NCBI GenBank assembly: GCA_029260765.1 | Contig: JAJDCP010000147.1 | Location: 1 to 39,348 of the forward strand | Direction: 5' to 3' | From: Planctomycetota bacterium | Lineage (GTDB): Bacteria; Planctomycetota; J058; JAJDCP01 | Length of the DNA stretch: 39,348 nt | Part shown: piece after piece, positions 16,209 through 25,000 of the stretch | Layout: every line of letters begins with the position of its first letter | Position numbering within the stretch: position 1 is the first letter of the stretch | Made by a program: the position numbers and the translations under genes | The notes under the pieces: model-generated | What the model was told of the DNA's origin: nothing | The model's input: the letters and a program-made list of their open reading frames with translations, nothing else | The model's database searches: none

Positions 16209-19200
16209 CTAGGGCTCGACAGCGAACAACTCTGCGAAGCCCGAACGCGCGCGCAGCCAGGCGAGCTCAGGATCGCTGTCGCGTAAGAAGCGCCAGGCCT
16301 CGAGCAAGGACGCAGGGTCGAGCTCTTGTTCGCGCACGTGGACGATGCTCGCGGCGAAGCTGTCCAGAAACACGCCCAGCCACTCCAGGCCCTGTGCTTC
16401 GTAGTCGCTTGCAGCCTCCTCGGCCTCGGCGCCTGCCAGCGACGCGATCCGGGCTGCGAACAGCAGACGGTTGGGGTTGTCGATCACTTCTTCGCGGGCG
16501 AAGGCCGCGTCCAACACCTCGACCGCCCGCGCCCAGTCTCGCTGCTGCCGATAGGCCTCGGCCAGCAACCAATGATCTTCCAGCGTCTCGGGCGCGACGG
16601 CGCCGCTGACGAGATCCTGGCGCAGCTGCAGCATCAACCGGGTCAGCTCTCCTTGCAGCGCGGTCAGCTCACCGGGCACCGACGCGGCCAGCTCGACCAG
16701 CTGCGCATGGTTGGCGATGGCCTGCTTCAAGTGCTGTGCGGCCTCACTCAGCCGCCCCTGGGCCTCTGCCACGCGGCTCAGGTTGTACCAGGTGGCGGTC
16801 AGCGTGAGGCGGGTGGTCAGATGCTCGGGGTCGCGCGCATGGATCCCCTGGAGGATCTCCAAGAGCTCCAGGTACAGACTGCTTGCTTCGTCCCAGGCCT
16901 GCCTGCCCTCCAGGGCCGCGGCCAGCTTGCGGCCTGCGATAGCCAGGTCACGGCGGGCGCCCAGGTCGTCCGGCGCGCTGGCTACCAGTGAGGTGAACAG
17001 CTCCCATGCCTCGGCGTAGAGATGGTGCGCGCTCTCGATCGCTCCAAGGCTCATGTGCGCGTCGCCCACACAAGACAGGGCCGCGGCGAGATCGCGGCGC
17101 AGCATCAGGCTGTCGGGCTGTTCGTCGAAGAGCTGCTGGGATTGCAGCAGCAACTGCTCAAAGCTCTCGAGCGCCGGCGCGGCTTCACCGCCATCGAGCT
17201 GCACCAGCCCGAGGTTCATGTGCGCCATGGCGAGGTCGCGGCGCAAAGTGAAGTCCTCGGGGTTGCGTGCCAACAGCTGCTCGGCCAGCAGCATCGCCTC
17301 CGCGAAGAGCTCGCGCGCGCCCGGGAGGTCGCCGTCCAGCAGCCGCAGATCGCCGACGCGGTCGAGGCTTGCGGCCAGCTCGCGCCATTGGCGTATGTTG
17401 TCGGGCTCAGCCTCGACAAGTTGCCGCGCGACAGCCAGCGACTCGCGGTGGAGCTCTTCGGAACGTTCAAGCGCGCCCTGTTGCCGTGCCAGGTCTCCGA
17501 TCCCGACCAGCGCCAGGCGCAGGTCGTCGAGGGCTCGGATGTCGGTGGCGTCGAGGGCCGCCGCCTCCCGACGCATCAGCAGGCCCTCTTCGAGCAGGGT
17601 GCGTGCATCGGCCATCTCGCCGAGCGCGCTCAAGACGCTCGCCAGGCTTTCGAAAGCGATGGACAGGTCACGCCGCGCCTGGGTGCTATGGGGCTGGGCA
17701 TCGAACAGGGCGCGCGAGCGCTCGAGGCACTCTTCGCAGATGGCTCGCGCCTCCACCAGCCGGCCCTCCAGTTGCAGCATGTCGCCCAGCCGTGCCAGGG
17801 CGACCAGCAGGTCGCGGTCGGCGACGTCGAGGCCGGGATCGAGATCCGCGAGGCGCCGCTGCAGCTCGAGCGCTTCGCGATGCACCTCCGCCGCCTCTGC
17901 GAACTGCCCTTGCAGTTTGAGGGCACGCCCGACGTCGTTCAACGCCCGGGCCAGCTCCTGCTGCCCGTCGGTGTGGTTGGGGTCGATGGCCGCGATCGCG
18001 CGGCTGAGACTCAGCCGCTCCTGGAAGCTGCGGGCGGCCTGCGCAAAGGCCCCCGTCGCGCTCGCAGCATCTCCGAGCAGCCGCAGCGCCTCAGCCAGCG
18101 CGGCCTGGGCCTCGGCGTGGTTGGGGTCGCGTGCCAGCAGGGCACGGCAGAGCGCGACAGCCTCGCGGCTCAACGCCAGGGCACGCTCGCTGTCACCGTG
18201 GCGCAGGGCGTCCTCGCAGTTGGCTAGCAGGGCGGCGCTCAGGTCTGCCCCCCGCCGATAGCTGTCGGGCGCGCGCTGGTAGAGTTGGCGGCGCAGGTCC
18301 AGGGCCTCGGTCCGCAGGGCGCTTGCGCCACTCTCGCCCAGAAGCTCGCGCATACGGGCCTCGCGCAGCAGAGCCGAGCAGACTCCATCCTGCAGGTTGG
18401 GGCTCTTGGGATCGAGGGCCAGCCGACTCCGTTCGCGCGCGAGCAACTCCACCCCTGCCCGCGAAGCCGCGCGCAGGTCGCCGCTGCGCTCACAAGCCTG
18501 CGCCACTTGCCGCAGAGCCTGGCTGAGCAGCTCGTGGTCGTTGGGGTCCGCCAGGTCTTCGGCCACCAACTCCCGGCCCAGCTGCAGGGCAGCTTCGGCG
18601 TGCTCGCGAGCGTCGGGCAGCCGCCCCTGCAGCAGCCGCAGCTTGCACAGCTCGATGCGCGCTACGCCTTTGCCCCGCCGGGTGTCCCAGCGGGTTGTGT
18701 CGATCTCCTGCAACTGCTGCAATGCCTGGCGCAGCAGCAGGTCCACCTCGTCCAGTCGGTTCTGGCGCAACAGCAGGTCCGCGCCCAACAGCCAGGTGTC
18801 GACGAGCACAATGCTCAGCTCCAGGTCGTTCGGCTGAAGCTCCCGGAGCTCTTCAGCGATGGCTCGGGCCTGGTTCCAGGTCTGAAGGGCGCTCTCGAGG
18901 GTCCCGTCGACTTCTGCCTGGATCTCACAGATGCGCGACAGGACGCCAACTGCCCCGATGGAGACGCGGTGTTTGGAGACATGCGCAGCGAGCAGGCCAT
19001 CGTAGTAGCGCCGTGCGCCCTGCAGCAGGCGCCGCCCGGCCTCTTGGGAGCGGGAGTCTGCCAGCTCGATCAACAGCTCTGCGCGCACTTCATGGGTCAG
19101 GGTGCTCAGCGCCTCGAGGGCGATCTCACCACGTTCACGGGCGTCATCGCGCTCAAGCTTGATCTCGGCCGCCTGCTGCGCGATCTCGCTCTTCTGCCCG

Positions 19201-20651
19201 GAGATCCAGAACAGACCGACGCTCAGACCCACAATGATCAACAGGCCCGCGGCAACCAGGGCCTGTTGCAGGCGCCTTTGGGTGCGTCGGCTGGCAGCCT
19301 GGCGCGTTTGGGCGCGTTTCCAGGCACCCCGTAGCTCGCCATAGGCGTCCTGAGGCAGGCAGTCGAGCTGGGAGCCCGCCAACGCCAGATCGCCGCGCTC
19401 GAGGGCCGCGGCTCCGAAGGCAGCGTGCGCCTCCTGCTGGCCTTGCGCTGCCCTTGGATTGGCCGGCCACAGCTTCTGGGCCTGCTTGAAGCCCGCCACA
19501 GCCTCGGAGAAGTCGGCATAGAGCTGGCGGGTCTGCCGTGTGCTTGATCCGGGCGCCCGGCAACTCTGCAACAACACCGCCGCCGCCTCGGCGATCTGAT
19601 AGCTCTCGCGGTGTAGAAGATAGTCTTGCAGGGCGGCCTGCAGGTCCTTGACGCTGGCGAAGCGCTGCTCCGGGTCACGCTGCATAGCCCGCGAGCACAC
19701 GGCTGCCAGCTCAGGGGCCACCCAGGCCTCGAGCTGCACGGGCCGGTCCAGCAGGGCACGCCGCAGGGCTGCCATCAGATTCCCGCCGTGCGGAGCCTGG
19801 CCACACAAGATCTCATAGAGAATGGCCCCGAGCAGGTAGACATCCGAGCGTGGCCCCACCGACCGGCCCTCGCCCAGGGCCAGCTCGGGAGGCATGTAGG
19901 CGGGAGTGCCGCAGGGCTGGCCCAGATCGGTGACATGGGGGAGCTGCCCGCCCCGCGGGGTGGCGTAGGATGCTGCCAGGCCCCAGTCGAGCACCAGCAC
20001 CTCGCCAAACGCGCCGAGCATGATGTTCTCGGGTTTCAAGTCGAGGTGCACGATCTTGCGGCTGTGCGCGAAGGCCAGCGCATTGCAGACCTGGCTGAGG
20101 ATACCCAGGTGGTGTTCGAGGCGCTGATGCGAGAGAGGGCCCGCCGCCCCGTCGCGCTCCCCCGCCAGCGCGGCCCTCCAGCTGCGCCCTCCGACCAGTT
20201 TCATCGCCAGCGAGAGCTCGCCGTCGGGCAGGCATTGCAGAGCGTAGACCGGTACGATGTTCGGGTGCTCGAGCTGGCCAGTGATGACCGCCTCGGCCAG
20301 AAAGCTCTCGCGTGCGTGGGCGGAGCCGGCCCGGTCGGGGCGCAGCACCTTGAGGGCTACCTCACGCTCCAGTCCGGTCTGCAGGGCTCGATGCACTTCG
20401 CCCATGCCGCCTCGGCCCAGCAGGCCGATGCGCGTGAAACGGGCATGGGTGTCGGGAGGCTGGGCGGGGGGAGGCAGACGCCCGGAACGGTAGCTCACGT
20501 CCGATGGGCGGGTCTCGAGCGTGTCGCCCAGCAGTTCTTGCCAGAGCGCGGCGGCCCGCTGCATATCCAGGGCTTCGGTAGGGGAAAGCTCGCTCGCGTC
20601 TGCCTGGGGGTCCACCGCGGGTGTCCTCTGCAGGTTCCTGCTCGGTCCCAT
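16209..20651 (-). CDS. Membrane Ser/Thr protein kinase with long TPR region (kinase 2, non-RD)
   Basis: A 1,480-residue kinase. The kinase domain is at ~75-345: GRGGMGEV (79-86), ATP lysine K101, catalytic loop HLDLKPEN (202-209), DWG (222-224), GTPAYMPPE (248-256) and GPRSDVYLLGAILYE. The usual HRD arginine is leucine (L203), so this is a non-RD kinase, while the catalytic Asp204 and Lys206 remain. A helical segment (~375-460) and one membrane helix (~465-484) follow. Residues ~500-1440 hold twenty or more TPR-like repeats, each bearing LALDPKSPN- or AEPDNIRQW-type turns; if topology follows the helix, they are outside the cytoplasm. I chose ATG 20651 because protein-like sequence begins there; upstream residues look like random translation. 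The Shine-Dalgarno is weak. Confidence 0.85.
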   Translation of the reverse strand: MGPSRNLQRTPAVDPQADASELSPTEALDMQRAAALWQELLGDTLETRPSDVSYRSGRLPPPAQPPDTHARFTRIGLLGRGGMGEVHRALQTGLEREVALKVLRPDRAGSAHARESFLAEAVITGQLEHPNIVPVYALQCLPDGELSLAMKLVGGRSWRAALAGERDGAAGPLSHQRLEHHLGILSQVCNALAFAHSRKIVHLDLKPENIMLGAFGEVLVLDWGLAASYATPRGGQLPHVTDLGQPCGTPAYMPPELALGEGRSVGPRSDVYLLGAILYEILCGQAPHGGNLMAALRRALLDRPVQLEAWVAPELAAVCSRAMQRDPEQRFASVKDLQAALQDYLLHRESYQIAEAAAVLLQSCRAPGSSTRQTRQLYADFSEAVAGFKQAQKLWPANPRAAQGQQEAHAAFGAAALERGDLALAGSQLDCLPQDAYGELRGAWKRAQTRQAASRRTQRRLQQALVAAGLLIIVGLSVGLFWISGQKSEIAQQAAEIKLERDDARERGEIALEALSTLTHEVRAELLIELADSRSQEAGRRLLQGARRYYDGLLAAHVSKHRVSIGAVGVLSRICEIQAEVDGTLESALQTWNQARAIAEELRELQPNDLELSIVLVDTWLLGADLLLRQNRLDEVDLLLRQALQQLQEIDTTRWDTRRGKGVARIELCKLRLLQGRLPDAREHAEAALQLGRELVAEDLADPNDHELLSQALRQVAQACERSGDLRAASRAGVELLARERSRLALDPKSPNLQDGVCSALLREARMRELLGESGASALRTEALDLRRQLYQRAPDSYRRGADLSAALLANCEDALRHGDSERALALSREAVALCRALLARDPNHAEAQAALAEALRLLGDAASATGAFAQAARSFQERLSLSRAIAAIDPNHTDGQQELARALNDVGRALKLQGQFAEAAEVHREALELQRRLADLDPGLDVADRDLLVALARLGDMLQLEGRLVEARAICEECLERSRALFDAQPHSTQARRDLSIAFESLASVLSALGEMADARTLLEEGLLMRREAAALDATDIRALDDLRLALVGIGDLARQQGALERSEELHRESLAVARQLVEAEPDNIRQWRELAASLDRVGDLRLLDGDLPGARELFAEAMLLAEQLLARNPEDFTLRRDLAMAHMNLGLVQLDGGEAAPALESFEQLLLQSQQLFDEQPDSLMLRRDLAAALSCVGDAHMSLGAIESAHHLYAEAWELFTSLVASAPDDLGARRDLAIAGRKLAAALEGRQAWDEASSLYLELLEILQGIHARDPEHLTTRLTLTATWYNLSRVAEAQGRLSEAAQHLKQAIANHAQLVELAASVPGELTALQGELTRLMLQLRQDLVSGAVAPETLEDHWLLAEAYRQQRDWARAVEVLDAAFAREEVIDNPNRLLFAARIASLAGAEAEEAASDYEAQGLEWLGVFLDSFAASIVHVREQELDPASLLEAWRFLRDSDPELAWLRARSGFAELFAVEP

Positions 20652-20754
20652 CCTGCCCCGCGCCCGAGAGCCCTGCAAGCGAAAGTTGCCGGTTGGCGGT
20701 CGCCGAGCAATTCTGCCAGACTCGTGCGGCGGGCCTAGCACTTCTGGAGGCAGC
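20652..20754. promoter_or_regulatory. Divergent intergenic region (kinase 2 / HEAT-kinase 3 side)
   Basis: This stretch separates the kinase 2 start (minus) from the first possible plus-strand start and must carry kinase 2 expression signals. I see no clear promoter or operator. GGAGG at 20746-20750 is a good ribosome site for the small ORF at 20755. Confidence 0.25.
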
Positions 20755-21102
20755 ATGGGCAAGCATGTCGCCTGGGAATTGGGCCAGCTGGACGCGTTCA
20801 CCCGCAGAAGCAACGCATTGATCGAGCTTCCGCAGGCGCAGGGACGCGCCGCCCAGCGCCAGCTTGACCAGGATCTCGCGATGGGAGCAGAGCTCGGTGC
20901 CTCATGCACTTGTTGCTTGACCTGCGGGCGCTGCGCACCGAAAGTTCCATCTGGCGGATCGGAGCACTGGAGAGTCACTCATGCAGGTAAGCCCGCGTTT
21001 CTTTGCCTGGGCCTGCGGCCTGTGTCTGTTGCTGGTGCTGGGCATCTGGTTCTGGCCCGCAGCGAGCGATCCGACCCAACCAGACTCTACCCCGGGCCGT
21101 GA
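20755..21102 (+). CDS. Possible small protein, doubtful
   Basis: A 115-residue frame with ATG at 20755 and GGAGG 4 nt upstream (20746-20750). The first ~75 residues (MGKHVAWELGQLDAFTRRSN, then RQLDQDLAMGAELGA) look protein-like and contain a cysteine cluster, CTCCLTCGRC. The last ~40 residues overlap the start of the HEAT gene by 122 nt and look like out-of-frame translation. If real, it could be a short leader gene or a truncated remnant; the alternative is that 20652-20980 is simply a 329-nt non-coding leader. No homology is recognised. Confidence 0.3.
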   Translation: MGKHVAWELGQLDAFTRRSNALIELPQAQGRAAQRQLDQDLAMGAELGASCTCCLTCGRCAPKVPSGGSEHWRVTHAGKPAFLCLGLRPVSVAGAGHLVLARSERSDPTRLYPGP

Positions 21103-22000
21103 GCCGGCGCCGGGGGTCGAGCTCCCCCCGGAGTGGGACGGGATCGGGCAGGCACCCCCCTCGGGCACTGGCGCAGACCCGAGCTCGGCTGACCCCGCCA
21201 GGGTCGTGGAGACCCGGCACGGCAACCCATCCCGGCGCAATCGCGGCGCTCCGACCGAGGACTCCCCGCCGAGAGAGCCGTTTGACCTGATCGCCCAGGG
21301 GTTCACGGTGCTTGATGCAGCGGCGGAATTCGCGGCCGCCCGTTCCGCCGAGGGGCAGTGGCAGCTGCGCGTCCTGGCGGGCGAGGACGAGCGCAAGGGG
21401 CTGGACGAGAAGGAACGCGAGAAACGTCGCGAGACCCGCAAGAAGCTCGATCGTGCGCTCGGACCGATCTCCAAGAACCTGATGGTCCGGCCAACGTCCG
21501 GTATGGAATATCTGGCCATGCTCGATGCTGCCTCGCCCGAGGCTGCGTTTGCAGCGGCCACTCCGCTGCGCTATTCGCGCAGCTCCGAGCTGGTGGCCGA
21601 GCTGGCCCGGCGCCTGACCCAGGCTCCCGAGGCCGAAGCCCGTTTGTTCGCCCTGCAGGGACTGATTGGGCGTGGAGACGTGGCGGCCGCGCGGGCTGTA
21701 CAGGCCGCCACCGTCGATCCCGTGCCGCAGGTGCGCGCGGCTGCACAGCTGGCTGTGGGGGGCTTCTTGAGCGATTCGAGCCTGGGCAGCCTGCGGCCGG
21801 GTCTGTTGGCTTCCGTGAGGTCGGGCCTCGGAGATCCCGATCCTGTGGTGCGGCGCCAGGCGATCCTGGCGCTCAACGGGCTGGCGCCTCAACCCGACCT
21901 GCAGCCCGTGCTCGAAGGCCTGGCTGCCGATCAAGCGGAACCCACCGTGGCGGCCGTGGCCTCGCGCCTCCTGCGGCATTGGGCTGACAAGGCGGAATGA
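20981..22000 (+). CDS. Membrane-anchored HEAT-repeat-like protein
   Basis: A 339-residue protein. ATG 20981 has GGAGAG 6 nt upstream (20969-20974). Residues ~7-27 form an N-terminal hydrophobic anchor or uncleaved signal (FFAWACGLCLLLVLGIWFW). A Pro/Gly/Ser/Asp-rich linker of ~75 residues follows, then a charged helix (GEDERKGLDEKEREKRRE). Residues ~185-335 are HEAT-like repeats (ELVAELARRLTQ, EARLFALQGLIGRGDVAAA, VRRQAILALNGLAPQPDLQPVL). The expected position is envelope-side, tethered by the anchor. It precedes kinase 3 by 62 nt on the same strand, repeating the HEAT-then-kinase order seen at 4664-10981, although the two HEAT proteins differ in sequence. A function as a partner of the kinase is inferred from this recurrence. 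Confidence 0.75.
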   Translation: MQVSPRFFAWACGLCLLLVLGIWFWPAASDPTQPDSTPGREPAPGVELPPEWDGIGQAPPSGTGADPSSADPARVVETRHGNPSRRNRGAPTEDSPPREPFDLIAQGFTVLDAAAEFAAARSAEGQWQLRVLAGEDERKGLDEKEREKRRETRKKLDRALGPISKNLMVRPTSGMEYLAMLDAASPEAAFAAATPLRYSRSSELVAELARRLTQAPEAEARLFALQGLIGRGDVAAARAVQAATVDPVPQVRAAAQLAVGGFLSDSSLGSLRPGLLASVRSGLGDPDPVVRRQAILALNGLAPQPDLQPVLEGLAADQAEPTVAAVASRLLRHWADKAE

Positions 22001-22062
22001 GCGCTGCTTGAAGCGTTGGCTCAAGCCGCGCGCGTGGATAAGAATCTGGCTGCGAGTCTGCC

Positions 22063-25000
22063 ATGTCCGAATCAGTGGGTCCTGAAAACGATGCGACGTC
22101 GGAAGTTGGGCCGCGGGACCCGGATCGGGTCGACGATGCCCCGACCGAGAGTCCGGCACCCTTCACCGTCGGCCAGCGGACGCTGTCTCTGCCCGGGGCC
22201 GGCGGCGTCGCGGTGCTGCAGGACCCCGTCTCCGGTCCCCGCTTCAGAGCCCGGCGCATGCTCGGGCGTGGGGGCATGGGGGAAGTCTGGCTGGCGGAAG
22301 ACCTCGATCTGGGCCGTGAGGTCGCGGTGAAGACCTTGCGCAAGCTGCACGGCAGCGCCGTCGTGCGCTTCATCCGTGAAGCCCGTTTGAATGGGCAGCT
22401 CGAGCACCCGAACATCGTGCCAGTGCACGACTTGTTGGTCGAGCGCGGCAAGCGCGCGATGCCGTACATTGTGATGAAACGCGTGCGTGGCCTCAGCCTC
22501 TCCGAGCTACTGAGCTCTTTGGGCGAGGGGCGGGTGGTTTCGCTGTTCGAGGACGGTTCGAGCGAGGTCGGCCCGGCATCGAGCCCTGGCGGCTCATCAG
22601 AGGCCGGGGGGCCGCGTCGTGCCCTGCGCTTGGGCGCCGATCCGCGCGGCGATCTGTCGCGGTTGCTGGGGATCTTCTTGAAGATCTGCGACGGGGTGGC
22701 CTATGCCCACGCCCGGGGCGTGATCCACCGCGACCTCAAGCCGGGCAACATCATGCTGGGTGAATTCGGCGAGGTGTTGGTCATGGACTGGGGTCTGGCC
22801 AAGCAGCTGGGAGAGGATGACCTGCCGAGTCCGCAGTACCGTCAGGCGAGTGAGAGCACCGAGACAGTCGACGGTGCCGTGCTCGGAACCCCTGCCTACA
22901 TGGCTCCTGAGCAGGCGCGCGGTGAGAACGCTGCGGTCGACAAGCGCGCCGACATCTACGCCCTCGGGGCGGTGCTCTACCAGATCCTGACCTTGCGCCT
23001 GCCTTATGAGGGGCCGCGCGAGACCCTCCTGGCCCGCGTCGGCTGCGGAGTGCTCGATCCTCCTTCGGAGCGCGCCCCCGACCGTTGGATTCCCGCTGAG
23101 CTCGAAGGGATCGTGTTGCGGGCGATGGCTCCTCGGCCCGCAGAGCGCTACGCCCGTGCCCAGGATCTCGCCGAAGATGTGCAACGCTTCCTGGCGGGCC
23201 GGATGGTCAGCGCCCATCGCTACTCGTGGTGGCAGAGGGCGGGCAAGTGGTGGGCACGTCACAAGCAGGCGGTAGCGCTGGTCAGCCTGATCGCGGTGCT
23301 GTTGGGGGGCGCGGCCTTCGCCGTGCTGGCGGCCGACAAACGTGCCCGGCAGCGACTCGAAGAACAGCAAGCCCGGGAGCTGGCAGGGCACACCGAGGCG
23401 GCCCGGGTTCAGCTCGAGGGCTACCAGGCGCAGCTGGATGGGCTGGCAGCCTCGATGGTAGGCCGCACGCAGGTCGAGGAATGCAGCGCTTTCGCTGACC
23501 AGATCGGAGAGAGCACCGCACCGCTGGTCCAGGACGACCAGCTACGCGAGCACGCCCCCGAGCTGGTGGCCTGGGCAAAGGACCTCCCCGCGCAGGCGGT
23601 CGTTGTGCGCGAAGCGAGCTTACGGAGCTGGGCGCTTCGAGAGCTCGCTCAGCTCGAGGCCGTGCCCGACGAGACCGCGGCGGCAGCGACCTTTGGGCTG
23701 TTTGTGCCCTTTATCAGTGAAGAGCTGCCGCGCCGCGACCTGCCGGTGGCTGCCTTTGCCCTGCATGTCGTGCGCGCAACTCTGGCCCGCGGTGACGCCG
23801 CGCGCGCGTATCGTTGGGCGGCGGAGGCCTATTGTGCTCAACCGCACAGCGCAGCAGCGGGCCGATGTTTCTTGCTGCTTGCCGAAGCTTCGCTGGCCGC
23901 TGGCGACTTCCGTCGCGCCAGCAGCCAATTCCTGCTCGCGCTCCAGGCCTTCGCAGCGCAGCCAGCCCTGCGTCCCCATGCCTGGCTGGGGTTGGCCCAG
24001 GCGTTGACCGGCTTGCCCGCAGATGCGGCCCCTCCGTTTGCTCCGGACAGGGGGGCCCGCGAGCTGGCGTTGCGCTGCCTGCTCGAGGTGATGGAGCCGG
24101 ATGGCGCGCTGTTGCCCGAGGCAGCGGGCTTGCAGGATGCCAGCTTCGTCCGCCGGGCCCAGCAGTTGCGCGCGCTGTTGCGGCGGGCCAGTTTCTCGGC
24201 GCTCGACGCGAGTTGGGAGGGCTGGCGGCTGTTGCAATGGGACGAGGCGCCGCCGGGAATGATGGTGCGCCTGCAAGGGGCGTGTCTCGAAGTGATGCAG
24301 GCCCTGGCCCCCGAGCAAGCCGGTGCCGGCCCCGCACGTTGGCAGCAGGTGGAGACTCGCGACTTCGCCTCGCTGCTGCGTGCCGTCGATCCTGATTGTG
24401 AGGGACGCTTCGGTGCATTCGTGCAGCTCTGCAGCTTTGAGCCCGGGACGCTGGGGCTGCTCTGGTTGGCCAGCGACGGGCGGACCTTGTGGGGCGTTCG
24501 TAGCTTGGCGGAAGCGCAGCCCAGTCTGATGCTCGAGTTGCCGGAGCGGCTCAAACGCCTGTGCGTGGGAGATCTCAACGCTGATGGGCTCCTCGATCTG
24601 ATCAGCGCGCATTACCGCGACCGAGAGAGCATCTTTCTGATGTTCGGGCAGGCCGATGGGAGCTTCAGCGCACCGCAGGCGCTCCCCAGAAGCGTGGAGT
24701 TCAAGCCGGGCACCGTCCGGGAGCTGCTCTACCGCTTGGGCCCGTCCGTCCCCTATGGCTTGGAGCTGGCTGATCTCGACGGGGATGGATCTGCGGAACT
24801 GGCCGTAGGTTATGGCGAGTGGTCCCAGTATGGGTTGCACATCTACCAGCCCACTGCCCAGAACGGTGCCCGGGTGTACGACCATCGCTGGTTGGGCCGA
24901 ACCGCCGTGGGCTTGGTTCCCGGCGGTCGAAACAGCCAGCTGTTGCTCACGCGCAATCCGTTGGACGAGAGTGATTGGGCGTTTTTTGAGCAGAATGGCT

